From Runella rosea (GTDB lineage Bacteria; Bacteroidota; Bacteroidia; Cytophagales; Spirosomataceae): a DNA stretch of 64,000 nucleotides. Position numbers and translations under genes: made by a program. The notes under the pieces are model-generated. The model was not told where the DNA came from, did not search any database, and saw nothing but the letters and a program-made list of their open reading frames with translations. Of the stretch, positions 8,075-16,719 are shown in pieces; position 1 is the first letter of the stretch, and each line of letters starts with the position of its first letter. The DNA lies in contig NZ_CP030850.1 of assembly GCF_003325355.1 (NCBI RefSeq), positions 744,001-808,000 on the forward strand, in the 5' to 3' direction.

Positions 8075-10047
8075 GCCCCTTTTGTGTCATTTTTAACTGC
8101 GTTTGAAATTAGTAAATCATCGTCCATTTTCAACAATGCCAATATTAGCAATTTCAAATATGTAAAATAAGCGTATTCATGCTTTTGAATTTCCTCTGGA
8201 TTAGCCTGTGTTCCGTGTAGGTAACTATTTCGTAAATCTAAGCCATTGGTAAACTCACTTTTGTTAAGAAAGTAGTTGAAGTAGGCTTGCTCCGTCTTTG
8301 AGAATAAAGAGCTCTCGAAGAATATAATTTTTTCACTTTCCATTTGTAAAATTTCTTCCTTAAACTCTATTGGGTAAATATAAAAGGAGGCAAATTCGTT
8401 ATCGTATAAATCTTTAAAAATTAGAAACCTTTCTATGTTGGCTATTTCAATAAAACTTTTAGAGTTTATTCTAATAAATCCTTTGCTTATCAAGTAATCT
8501 AATTGAAGCCTTTGATCAACTTCATAGTTGATAAAACTTACTTGTTCATTGGTAAGTAATTCATAAAAATTATGATACCCTTTATCTTTAAAGGGTTCTA
8601 CATATGTAAGAAGTGTTTGGTCTGAGAAAAGTAAATTTGAGCAACCAATCATTTCTTTATTGTCGAAATTAAAATAGATGTATTTGTTTTTATTTAGACT
8701 TGGAATATCTTTAATTGAAGTTGGTGAGGAAGAAATTTGTAAAAGTTCAAAATCTATACTTCCATCTTCAACAAATAGTTTATATTGTTTTAAGATTGAT
8801 TCGAACTCAGGTGCTAACAATCTGACTTTTTCAAAGTATGAATTTGTAGCTGATGGTATTGAAAAACGAGCATTACTTGCAAAAATGTATCTTTCTTGAA
8901 ATGCTGTTGTAAATACAAAGTGTAAAATATTTTCAACTGAAATATTTAATCCATTTATAATTTTATTATAACCATAAATTTGACCTTGAGATGTCATTTC
9001 GGTTAATTGAAAACTTAAACCAGTTCTGTACTCATTTTGAGAGTGAACGCCCATAATTCTTTCAAATAATCCCATTTGACTTTTCTTACTTAGAAGATTT
9101 ATTCTGTTCTGATTGTCTATGAATTCAAATAGGTATTTAAAATTAAGAAATAAAAGATACGGGTGGTCGTTTTTTTTAATATAATCTAAACTATATGAAT
9201 AATGACATACAAGGTTATCATCAATATACCCATCCTTTATTTTGCTTGCATTTTCAGGAAAAGTAATTGCTACGCCATAGGTCATACCACCTTTTTCCGA
9301 AAAAAACTTTTCTGTTTGGCTTTTGTGTAATCGTTTTGCTTTAAGTCGTATTTTGTCTGAAATTTTAAAGTCGTTTCTATTTCTTACATTTTCAATAAGT
9401 CTAATGTAATTCAGGTTGGTATCTGTCGAGTCTAAATATTTTGAAATGATTCTTTCTTTATCAATAATGGTCAAACTTTTAGGGATGTATTTTTGATTAT
9501 TTTTTAAATCATTTTTTGTTTCGTAGTGTGTAAGTAAAATTTCCGCAGATTTTGAATAAGATAATAAAAAATCACGAAATTCTATGTTGTAATACTCTAC
9601 TAAACCTTTGTGAGTTAAAAATTCGTATATTAAATGGGGCTCTTTTTTGAGAATTTTGATGAAATTTGTTTTAGATATTTTTTTAAATACATTCTGAGTA
9701 CTAACTATTTCCCAAAACGAATTAATGTAGCTGTGTTGCGTTTGCTCAAATAAGTCTATTACATTATTTTCGCTAATTGTAGAAAAAAAATATCCAACTA
9801 TTTTTCCGTATTGTGTTGCCTTAACTTTAAAATTATCAATTTCATTTTGTGTCCATTTTTTTAAATATATGCCATTGTCAAAATATTTTTTTAGGTTGTA
9901 AAGTTCTAAAACATCATTGATGTCTGTGTAACTTGATTTAGGTTTAGGTTCACTTCTTAAAATATGTTCTCCTTTTGACAGTTCGTGTCCACCTGCCATA
10001 TCTTCTATTGAATAAAAGTGAACTCTGTCTAAATCGTATTGATGCAT
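8065..10047 (-). CDS. Large AT-rich protein with a HEPN-like C-terminal motif
   Basis: 660 residues, not assignable as a whole to a family I recognise. The first 600 residues look soluble and mixed alpha/beta with no signal peptide or membrane segment. The C-terminus (about 590-650) is helical with RNSYLHG, giving an R-x4-H motif (R606, H611) typical of HEPN ribonuclease domains and similar to the LRNxxxHG end of DUF4209-type proteins. HEPN proteins commonly act in defence, toxin-antitoxin or RNA-processing systems; activity here is inference. Composition is far more AT-rich than the flanking genes, and the stop codon sits inside the GCTAACAA motif. Confidence 0.6.
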   Translation of the reverse strand: MHQYDLDRVHFYSIEDMAGGHELSKGEHILRSEPKPKSSYTDINDVLELYNLKKYFDNGIYLKKWTQNEIDNFKVKATQYGKIVGYFFSTISENNVIDLFEQTQHSYINSFWEIVSTQNVFKKISKTNFIKILKKEPHLIYEFLTHKGLVEYYNIEFRDFLLSYSKSAEILLTHYETKNDLKNNQKYIPKSLTIIDKERIISKYLDSTDTNLNYIRLIENVRNRNDFKISDKIRLKAKRLHKSQTEKFFSEKGGMTYGVAITFPENASKIKDGYIDDNLVCHYSYSLDYIKKNDHPYLLFLNFKYLFEFIDNQNRINLLSKKSQMGLFERIMGVHSQNEYRTGLSFQLTEMTSQGQIYGYNKIINGLNISVENILHFVFTTAFQERYIFASNARFSIPSATNSYFEKVRLLAPEFESILKQYKLFVEDGSIDFELLQISSSPTSIKDIPSLNKNKYIYFNFDNKEMIGCSNLLFSDQTLLTYVEPFKDKGYHNFYELLTNEQVSFINYEVDQRLQLDYLISKGFIRINSKSFIEIANIERFLIFKDLYDNEFASFYIYPIEFKEEILQMESEKIIFFESSLFSKTEQAYFNYFLNKSEFTNGLDLRNSYLHGTQANPEEIQKHEYAYFTYLKLLILALLKMDDDLLISNAVKNDTKGASG

Positions 10048-10240
10048 AATTTTAATGGCTTTTGGTTATAGAGTGATCGCTACCAGCCACCCATCCGCAA
10101 GTTACAAAAATACTATCCGTTTGCAAACGATTGTAAGCGGTATTTATGCTATTCAAAAGGCAACGCGGCGGCATTAAAATTTATGGCTGGCACTTCTAGG
10201 TCTGGAATGGGGAAGTGAAGTTGAAAGTTAACCCAAAAAC

Positions 10241-10287
10241 GAGGTGGTGAGCAACCTCAGAACGGTTTTGAGAAACCGCTCTCAAAA
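10241..10287. repeat. Mutually exclusive hairpins
   Basis: GAGGT (10241-10245) pairs with ACCTC (10254-10258). Next, CGGTTT (10263-10268) pairs with AAACCG (10273-10278) around a TGAG loop. Alternatively TTTTGAG (10266-10272) pairs with CTCAAAA (10281-10287). The second and third structures share bases and cannot coexist, as in an attenuator or a dispersed palindromic repeat. Confidence 0.55.
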
Positions 10288-10318
10288 GCCATTGTAAATT
10301 TTCAGACCCCCCAAAATA

Positions 10319-10353
10319 AAAAGTGGGCAGCGATTTTGCCGCTGCCCACTTTT
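10319..10353 (-). terminator. Terminator of the M14 peptidase gene (bidirectional)
   Basis: GTGGGCAGCG (10323-10332) pairs perfectly with CGCTGCCCAC (10340-10349); the stem is flanked by AAAA on one side and TTTT on the other, so it works in both directions. It lies 18 bases past the M14 stop. Confidence 0.85.
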
Positions 10354-10370
10354 ACGCTTCTAATACTCAA

Positions 10371-12977
10371 TTACTTCTCCGCTTCGGCGCCAAACATTCC
10401 ACCGCCTTCGACCAGATTGGCGAAGAAAATACTGTTGAAAAACAGACGGGTGGTGCCGAGCCAGTAACTGCGGTAGGTTGGGTCGTCGGCAAAAAGTACA
10501 ATTCGTCCATTGCCCGTCGTGCTTAAAATAATGGCGGCACTGTTGCTTACTTTGCCGATGTTTTGCTTCGAGGCGTAACCGTTTATAAAGGGTTTTTCGG
10601 CGTATTGCGCCACGGTAGCGTACTTGTCAGCACTTTTTTGCAGTAGCGTCGGGCCATTTTTATTAATAAAAAGGCGGCGGTCGCTGAGTCCAAACCCAAT
10701 GGGATGCGAAATGTCAATATCAGCCAAAAAGATCGCGCCGTTGATTCGTTTTGAGCCTTCCACATCCTGTTTACTCACAAAATCAAGTCGTTCGTTGGTA
10801 TTGGCACCTTTGGGCGTCGACGCTTTTTCGTCAGATTCGGCCAATTTTTCCTTTACTAACTCATTCTGGACCGCCCAAGCCGTGGCGGTTTGAAAAGTAA
10901 TGAGCGTACCGCCGTCGGCCACCCATGCTTTGAGCTTGTCGATTACCGCTTTGTCCCATGCGCTGTAATTTCCGCCCGGCAACACGATGGTGGTGTATTT
11001 TTTCAACGTCGCCTGCCTAAAATATTGCAGGTCAAGCTTCACCACGGGCATCCCCAGTTGCTGACTCAGCAAGAACCAAACTTGTCCGGCTTCACCCGCC
11101 GTTACACCTTGCCCAAACGCCAACGCTACTTCGGGCTTGCGAACGGTTTTAATGTTGTTGCTGCCGAGGTCAATCCCTCCCGCGCTAAAACCCGTGGAAA
11201 TACCCGTAAAACGGACATTACAATCGGCTGCAATGAGTTGCAGGTGCGCATAGAGCGAATCAGCGGGTATCGACTGTCCCGCCACTGGAATCACCAATGT
11301 GCCGTAGCCAAAGGATTTTTTGTCGTTGTTGATGGCCGCTGTAAAGGGTTTAAAGGCTGTTTTTACCAAAATATTTTTGCCTAACAACTGATACAGTGCC
11401 TTTGCGGCGTTGTATTCAGTGTAGTTTAGCAGGTAAGCATACGATGATTTTCCGCCTTCTACGGCCCCTTTGGCTTGTGTGGTTGCCGTTACGGGTGCGC
11501 CTTTGGCTACCTCTTTGGTTTTGAGTTTGGCGTATTGCAATCCGTACGCATGAATCACACTCCAACCCGTATTGTCATAGAAAAGGCTGTCTTTCAGACT
11601 GATTTCTTCAAACAAAGAATGGATAACCAGAAAGTTGGTTTGTTCAGCGGGAACGAAATAGGCTTTTCCTTTCTCAAAAGTTTTCCCTTCAACGGTGGTG
11701 CTAGTGGCAAGATCATAAACCTGAATGCGGTGCTGCAACAACAAACCCAGAAATTTTTGGGTAAGGGATTCATCCCGGCTGTCCCCAAAAACATAGGCTT
11801 TGGCGGCATTTGCCCTTGCTTGTTCCAATCCATAATTGAAAAAGTCTTTCTGAATTTTGAACAGGTTTGTTTTTTCGGCGATGGCGGCTTTCAGGGATGA
11901 AAAGCTCGTGGCTAAATGGTTGCGGATGGTGAAAGGAAAGGTGAGGAGGCCATTGGCGGTTTCTTTCATCATTCCGCCGCTGCCCGCCTGCTCAAAAGTA
12001 GCCGCGATGGTCCCGTAAAATTTGGGGTACGTTGAGCCGTAAATGGGGGAGAGGTTATCAAAATTTTCTTTGGTAAAATACAGCGAACCTATTTCATCTA
12101 AGGCTTTGGCGTGGTATTTGGCAAAAATTGCATTTTCATCGTAGATAAACTGCGGTATAATGGGGCTTTCGTGCCGTTTGGGCGTAGGTTCAAAATAATA
12201 CGTAGCGTTGGCACCCATTTCATGAAAATCAATCTGCACATTGGGGTACCATTGGTGGAAAAACTCAACCCGATTGCGACTTTCTACGTGGACGAGGTTG
12301 AGCCAGTCGCGGTTCAAATCGGCAAAATAGTGGTTAGTGCGCCCGTTGGGCCACACTTCCATGTGTTCTTTGTCTAGGGGGTCGGCTACGGGCGGGAAGG
12401 ATTTGTAGCTGTTGAACCAATTGGCGGCGCGGTCCCTGCCGTCGGGGTTGAGGGATGGGTCAATAAAAATGACCGCTTCTTTCAGCCATTGGGCGGTTTC
12501 GTTGTCCTGCGCGGCGGCTAAATAATACCCCATCAGTAAACTCACCTCGCTGCATGAGCCTTCGTTACCGTGGACGCTGTAGCCCAGCATGACAATCACG
12601 GGGGCTTTGCTGCTCAATACGGGTTTGGAAGGGTCAACGGTAGTGATGTGCTCTTTCCTGATTTCTTCCAAGCGGCTGTAATTTTCGGGAGCGGTAAAAG
12701 TGACCACGATTTGCTCTCTTTCTTCGTAGGTTTTACCAAGAGATTGCACATGGACGCGGTTGCTTACTTTGGCCAATTCTCTGAAATAACCCACAATTTG
12801 GTCATGCCGCGTATAGTGCGACCCGATGGCATACCCCAGAAATTTTTCGGGCGTCGGAACCGTGGGGTCAAACTTGGTGGCTTTGGGGAAGTAATAATTG
12901 GTTTGGGCGTGGGCAAATTGAACGGCCCAAAAGGCCGTTAAGAACAGCAATCGGGCTGTTTTACGTAAAATTCTCAT
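10371..12977 (-). CDS. Secreted M14-family zinc carboxypeptidase
   Basis: 868 residues with a cleavable signal peptide (residues 1-25, ending AHAQ). The M14 zinc site is visible as HGNE at 136-139 (H136, E139) with the third ligand H252 in DFHEMGAN. PSLNPDGRDRAANW around 174-187 is also typical of the family. A long C-terminal part (about 400-868), including a ThuA/glutamine-amidotransferase-like VLPGGNYSAWDK stretch, follows. The enzyme probably acts on peptides in the periplasm or outside. It is monocistronic, with its own terminator at 10319-10353. Confidence 0.85.
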   Translation of the reverse strand: MRILRKTARLLFLTAFWAVQFAHAQTNYYFPKATKFDPTVPTPEKFLGYAIGSHYTRHDQIVGYFRELAKVSNRVHVQSLGKTYEEREQIVVTFTAPENYSRLEEIRKEHITTVDPSKPVLSSKAPVIVMLGYSVHGNEGSCSEVSLLMGYYLAAAQDNETAQWLKEAVIFIDPSLNPDGRDRAANWFNSYKSFPPVADPLDKEHMEVWPNGRTNHYFADLNRDWLNLVHVESRNRVEFFHQWYPNVQIDFHEMGANATYYFEPTPKRHESPIIPQFIYDENAIFAKYHAKALDEIGSLYFTKENFDNLSPIYGSTYPKFYGTIAATFEQAGSGGMMKETANGLLTFPFTIRNHLATSFSSLKAAIAEKTNLFKIQKDFFNYGLEQARANAAKAYVFGDSRDESLTQKFLGLLLQHRIQVYDLATSTTVEGKTFEKGKAYFVPAEQTNFLVIHSLFEEISLKDSLFYDNTGWSVIHAYGLQYAKLKTKEVAKGAPVTATTQAKGAVEGGKSSYAYLLNYTEYNAAKALYQLLGKNILVKTAFKPFTAAINNDKKSFGYGTLVIPVAGQSIPADSLYAHLQLIAADCNVRFTGISTGFSAGGIDLGSNNIKTVRKPEVALAFGQGVTAGEAGQVWFLLSQQLGMPVVKLDLQYFRQATLKKYTTIVLPGGNYSAWDKAVIDKLKAWVADGGTLITFQTATAWAVQNELVKEKLAESDEKASTPKGANTNERLDFVSKQDVEGSKRINGAIFLADIDISHPIGFGLSDRRLFINKNGPTLLQKSADKYATVAQYAEKPFINGYASKQNIGKVSNSAAIILSTTGNGRIVLFADDPTYRSYWLGTTRLFFNSIFFANLVEGGGMFGAEAEK

Positions 12978-13232
12978 AGTTAGCTAGTTCATTTGGTTTT
13001 ATAAGTAAATGTAAATTTTTAATTCATTGGCAGGAAATAAAATCTGCGTTCATTCAGTCTCTTTTTAAGGAGGGAGGTGTTATTCGTTTGTAAACGCTTA
13101 CAATTGTTTTTATCCAACTGGAAACGTGTACTAACCGAATCGTTTTTGGCCAATCCACCACCTTTGTATCGTCAATTCGGGGTTAAACCCATTGGCGGGA
13201 ACAAATTCAATAAACACAAAACTGTAAGGAAC

Positions 13233-13553
13233 ATGAACAAGGTAACATTGATTGGCAACGTAGGAAACGAAGTGATTGTACGGGATTTCGACAACGGCAA
13301 ATTGGCCTCTTTTACGATGGCAACGACCGAAAGCTACACCAATAAAAACAATGAAGAAGTGACCAATACCACTTGGCACAACATCGTGGCATTCGGAAAA
13401 GTAGCGGATGTGTGTAAGCGGATGGCGGCCAAGGGTAAACTGCTTTCGGTAGAAGGAAAAATCAATTATCGGACGTATAAAAATAAAAAAGATAAGATGA
13501 TTTACGTCACCGAAATTCAAGTCTATAAAATTGAGGAGATAGAAAAAAACTAG
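13233..13553 (+). CDS. ssb: Short single-stranded DNA-binding protein
   Basis: 106 residues from the ATG at 13233, preceded by AAGGA five bases upstream, one of the few Shine-Dalgarno-like sites here. The OB fold is complete: MNKVTLIGNVGNEVIVRDF, ASFTMATTES, NTTWHNIVAFGKVADVC, KGKLLSVEGKINYRTY. It ends in VYKIEEIEKN, so the glycine-rich linker and acidic DDDLPF tip of the second SSB (51700-52173) are missing. A short SSB without that tip may serve a special role because the tip recruits repair partners. Upstream in-frame codons do not look like protein. Confidence 0.9.
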   Translation: MNKVTLIGNVGNEVIVRDFDNGKLASFTMATTESYTNKNNEEVTNTTWHNIVAFGKVADVCKRMAAKGKLLSVEGKINYRTYKNKKDKMIYVTEIQVYKIEEIEKN

Positions 13554-13897
13554 TCGTTTAAAGCCTGCTTTCTTCAATGGGAAGCAGGCTTTTTTATTCG
13601 GGATTTTAGGGGGGAATCAAGGGGTGAAAAATACGATTCGTTGATTTTTATATACCGTTTGATAACTATTTGGTAGCATTGGTATGTTTAAAGGGGTTGG
13701 AATTTGATTTTTAGAGACGAAATTAGAACCTTGCACTATACTTCAGCGAAATGAAACATCCTTGATGTCACGAAGGGTTAAACGCATGCTTTATTGTTTT
13801 ATCATCAGCAAACCTAAAAAAGGCATTCAAGACATTCTTGTTAAATACTTACATTAATTGTTTGATTGCTTTTGAGTACACACTTTACCCTTAATCT
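13554..13897. other. Intergenic region with the ssb terminator
   Basis: 344 bases. After the terminator at 13563-13595 only AT-rich sequence is seen up to the receiver-domain gene. A 23-codon frame from 13786 exists but has no supporting features. Confidence 0.5.
13563..13595 (+). terminator. Terminator of the short ssb
   Basis: GCCTGCTT (13563-13570) pairs with AAGCAGGC (13582-13589), followed by a run of T. Confidence 0.85.
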
Positions 13898-14257
13898 ATG
13901 AGTGCTTTGAATGGTAAAATCCTTTTAATTGAGGATAAGCTTGATAATATTTCTCACATTGAGAATATGATTAAAGAAGCTGGCTATGAAGTTTTCAGGG
14001 CGGCTGGTACGCCTCAGGAGGCGCTTCGAATGACCATATTGATGCTTCAATCAACCATGATCATTGCCCATGATTCATTGAGCGATACGATTCTTTCAAC
14101 CGCGCGTGAAATGAATAAAGAAATTTCTATTATTATGCTCGGGACATCTGACGAAACGCTGCTGCTCCCAAGTATCCAAGTAGGTAAAACGGCTTACCTA
14201 AAAGCCCCGTTTACAACGTCTGTATTAAAAGCAGTGATTGACTTTATCAGCCGCTAA
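13898..14257 (+). CDS. Stand-alone response-regulator receiver domain
   Basis: 119 residues forming one receiver domain with no output domain. The acidic pocket is LLIEDKLDN (E12, D13), the phospho-acceptor candidate is the aspartate in MIIAHDSLSD, the switch threonine lies in IIMLGTSDE, and the conserved lysine is in AYLKAPFT. The phospho-acceptor loop is unlike the usual LLDxxMP, so phosphorylation is uncertain. No histidine kinase is nearby, so the partner is unknown. CheY- or Spo0F-like single-domain regulators have this size. Confidence 0.7.
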   Translation: MSALNGKILLIEDKLDNISHIENMIKEAGYEVFRAAGTPQEALRMTILMLQSTMIIAHDSLSDTILSTAREMNKEISIIMLGTSDETLLLPSIQVGKTAYLKAPFTTSVLKAVIDFISR

Positions 14258-14650
14258 AAAAAAGCCTATCGCATTATTGTGGCTTCTTTCAACCGATAAA
14301 ATCGGTGGTTTATGAAAGCTCCAAGCTCCAAATATCTTTCCCCAGTCTGGGGAGGGTTGGAACGTGGTTGCAAAATAATTTCCTTCAGAACCTAATTGAT
14401 CATCTTCTGTACCAGAATAATTGGGATATTTTTTATCCGAGGGCATTTGACGTATCATGGATATTTTTCATTGATTGGCACTGCTTTTTAAGGATTATAT
14501 AAAATGCGTTTACCTACAATATCGAAAGTGTGTTTAGAAAGTATGTCAATCGATAAATGTGTGGCATAGTGGGAATTTTACGCCCCTGTACACTGGGGAC
14601 TTTTTTTCCATTTCAGAAACATTCGGTGTTTGAATTTACTTTGAAAGGTC
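14258..14650. other. Intergenic region with short palindromes, no gene seen
   Basis: 393 bases. Just after the receiver gene lie AAGCC...GGCTT and ACCGAT-AAA-ATCGGT inverted repeats, possibly a weak terminator. CCCCAG-T-CTGGGG is at 14340-14352. The frames that cross this region have no protein-like composition. Confidence 0.5.
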
Positions 14651-15601
14651 ATGTTTGAAAAATATTTTTTTATTACCCTATTGTTTTTTGTCGGTCTCCT
14701 AAAGAGCTCTTTTCAGGTCGACTATCCTTATGAAGTGCGTTATTTTTCGTTTATGTTGGAAAATCAGCCCGTAAAGATGGCGTACATGGACATAGCTCCC
14801 GTAATTACTACTGGTAAAACGATTGTTCTGTTACATGGAAAGAACTTTAACGGTTATTATTGGAAAGAAGTAATCCCCGGGCTGGTCAAACAGGGCTACC
14901 GCGTGATTGTGCCCGACCAATTGGGTTGGGGTAAGTCAGATAAGCCAAATGTTCAGTATAGTTTTCACTTATTGGCGACCAATACCAAGCAGTTGTTGGA
15001 AGGGTTGAAAATACCCAAAGCCGTCATTGTCGGTCATTCAATGGGCGGGATGTTAGCGGTTCGGTTTTCGTTACTTTATGCCGAAATGGTCGAAAAATTA
15101 ATCCTCGAAAACCCGATTGGTTTGGAGGATTATAAAACCTTTGTTCCTTACCAAGCCCTCGAAAACTTGGTTGAAAAGGAAAAAAATGCCACTTACGAAT
15201 CGTACAAAAAATACCAACAGAGCTATTATCCCGTTTGGAAACCTGCGTACGAACAATACGTAAAAGCACAGGCAGAGGCACTTTCTGAACCTGCATTTCC
15301 ACAAACGGCGCAGGTAAATGCGTTTACCTATGAGATGATTTATGAGCAACCCGTGGTCTATGAATTGGAGAATATCTCGGTACCCACTTTATTGATTATT
15401 GGTCAGTCCGACCGAACTGTGGTGGGAAAAGACTACCTGACTGCTGAACAAAAAAAAATGTATGGCAACTATCCAGCCTTGGGTAAAAAAGCAAATCAGC
15501 AAATTAAAGGGTCGAAGTTGGTAGAATTGGAAGGGGTGGGGCATATTCCGCACATTCAGGATACGGAACGATTTCAGAAAGAGGTCGCTAAATTCTTATA
15601 G
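14651..15601 (+). CDS. Secreted alpha/beta hydrolase
   Basis: 316 residues with an N-terminal signal or anchor (FFITLLFFVGLL, residues 6-17). The alpha/beta hydrolase core shows the oxyanion region LLHGKNFNGYYW, the nucleophile elbow GHSMGG with S130, the acid in IIGQSDRT and the histidine in GVGHIPH. Substrate is not determinable; the family includes esterases, epoxide hydrolases and lactonases. The gene is followed by a terminator shared with the convergent gnd. Confidence 0.85.
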   Translation: MFEKYFFITLLFFVGLLKSSFQVDYPYEVRYFSFMLENQPVKMAYMDIAPVITTGKTIVLLHGKNFNGYYWKEVIPGLVKQGYRVIVPDQLGWGKSDKPNVQYSFHLLATNTKQLLEGLKIPKAVIVGHSMGGMLAVRFSLLYAEMVEKLILENPIGLEDYKTFVPYQALENLVEKEKNATYESYKKYQQSYYPVWKPAYEQYVKAQAEALSEPAFPQTAQVNAFTYEMIYEQPVVYELENISVPTLLIIGQSDRTVVGKDYLTAEQKKMYGNYPALGKKANQQIKGSKLVELEGVGHIPHIQDTERFQKEVAKFL

Positions 15602-15651
15602 CTTTCAATCATCGTTGTTATCCACTTATTACGCACTAAAATGTCACGTAT

Positions 15652-15720
15652 ATGAATAAGGTTAGCATTTACATTATTGTTTTATTGGTTCTTTTTTCGG
15701 TGGCTATTTCGATTTTTTAA
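15652..15720 (+). CDS. Possible 22-residue hydrophobic micro-protein
   Basis: ATG at 15652, stop at 15718. The translation begins MNKVSIYIIVLLVLF and is a single membrane-spanning stretch with a positively charged start. It lies between the hydrolase stop and the terminator at 15745. There is no clear ribosome-binding site. It could be a genuine small membrane peptide or chance; conservation would decide. Confidence 0.25.
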   Translation: MNKVSIYIIVLLVLFSVAISIF

Positions 15721-15744
15721 CGCCTCACTTTTGGAGACTGCATA

Positions 15745-15778
15745 AAAAATCCCTGCTCATGCTGGAACAGGGATTTTT
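15745..15778. terminator. Bidirectional terminator between the hydrolase and gnd
   Basis: AAAAATCCCTG (15745-15755) pairs with CAGGGATTTTT (15768-15778). It serves both convergent genes. Confidence 0.85.
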
Positions 15779-15795
15779 GTAAGGGGTTAGTGGTT

Positions 15796-16698
15796 TTATG
15801 GTACAACCTTTTCGACGGCATGGCCGCCAAATTCATTCCGCAGGGCCGCCACTACTTTGCCAGTGAAGGTGTCATCCTGCTGCGAACGATAGCGCATAAT
15901 CAACGATAGCGCAATGACTGGGGTAGGAATCCCCATATCAAGTGCGGTTTCCAGGGTCCATTTTCCTTCGCCCGAAGAATGCATTACTCCTTTGATGGTA
16001 TCTAATTTTGGGTCTTTTGAGAAAGCGCTTTCGACCAGTTCCATGAGCCAGCTCCGTACGACCGAACCATGATTGAACACCCGCGCAACCTGTTGTAGGT
16101 CGAGGTCGTATTTGGATTGCTCCATCACTTCAAAGCCTTCCGCAATGGCCTGCATCATTCCGTATTCGATGCCGTTATGCACCATTTTTACAAAGTGACC
16201 ACTTCCGGGGCCACCTGCGTGCAAATAGCCGTTTTCTACCGAAATATCTCTAAACACGGAAGCGCAGTGGTTAAACACTTCATCTTCGCCGCCAATCATG
16301 GTACAAGCGCCGTACAAAGCTCCCTCAACTCCCCCGCTAGTGCCGCAGTCTAAGTAGTCTATTCCTTTGGATTTGAGATAGTTGTATCGACGGACCGAGT
16401 CGTTGAAGTTAGAGTTTCCGCCATCGATGATGATGTCGTGTTGATCGAGATGAGGAACGAGCAATTCGATACAATCGTCAACGGGCTTACCAGCAGGAAC
16501 CATTAGCCAAATTACTTTTCGACCGTCTAGCTGTTGACACATTTCGGCGAGACTGTAAGCAGGAATTACGCCTTCTAGCGATATATTCTTAATGTTGTCG
16601 ATTGCAACGTCGTAGGCTATCACTTCATAGCCATGACGATGTAGGTTTAGCGCCAAATTGAAGCCCATTTTGCCAAGGCCAACGAATCCGATTTGCAT
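15796..16698 (-). CDS. gnd: 6-phosphogluconate dehydrogenase, decarboxylating (short form)
   Basis: 300 residues, the short GntZ/YqeC-like type rather than the approximately 470-residue classic enzyme. It converts 6-phosphogluconate to ribulose 5-phosphate and CO2 with NAD(P). The Rossmann motif GFVGLGKMG is at 4-12, IDGGNSNFNDS carries the substrate loop, and the catalytic lysine sits in GHFVKMVHNGIEY. The short type is often NAD-dependent and tied to gluconate breakdown. It lies downstream of susD on the same strand, and an FGGY kinase resembling gluconokinase is 6 kb away, supporting a gluconate or sugar-acid route. Confidence 0.9.
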   Translation of the reverse strand: MQIGFVGLGKMGFNLALNLHRHGYEVIAYDVAIDNIKNISLEGVIPAYSLAEMCQQLDGRKVIWLMVPAGKPVDDCIELLVPHLDQHDIIIDGGNSNFNDSVRRYNYLKSKGIDYLDCGTSGGVEGALYGACTMIGGEDEVFNHCASVFRDISVENGYLHAGGPGSGHFVKMVHNGIEYGMMQAIAEGFEVMEQSKYDLDLQQVARVFNHGSVVRSWLMELVESAFSKDPKLDTIKGVMHSSGEGKWTLETALDMGIPTPVIALSLIMRYRSQQDDTFTGKVVAALRNEFGGHAVEKVVP

Positions 16699-16719
16699 CT
16701 TATAAGTATTGAAAAGTTA

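Larger units (their letters stand above)
10048..10370. other. Intergenic region: island edge, overlapping hairpins and a terminator
   Basis: 323 bases without a gene. From left to right it holds the upstream end of the HEPN-like unit (with GATCGCTACCAG at 10075-10086, an imperfect inverse of the motif at 8062-8074), a return to higher GC, the overlapping hairpins at 10241-10287 and the terminator at 10319-10353. No coding frame is convincing. Confidence 0.6.

Noticed and set aside
10323-10349. GTGGGCAGCG/CGCTGCCCAC considered as part of the hairpin cluster at 10241-10287
   Set aside because: Its flanking A and T runs and its place after the M14 stop make it an ordinary bidirectional terminator.
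13786-13857. A 23-codon frame before the receiver gene
   Set aside because: No ribosome-binding site, no terminator and no recognisable features; kept only as a note.
14340-14352. CCCCAG-T-CTGGGG palindrome as an operator or IS remnant
   Set aside because: A 13-base symmetrical word alone in a spacer is too little evidence; no transposase sequence is near.
14225-14458. A minus-strand frame of 77 codons after the receiver gene
   Set aside because: It overlaps the receiver stop and the palindrome at 14340-14352, has no start signal and an unlikely composition (many S, F, N and P).
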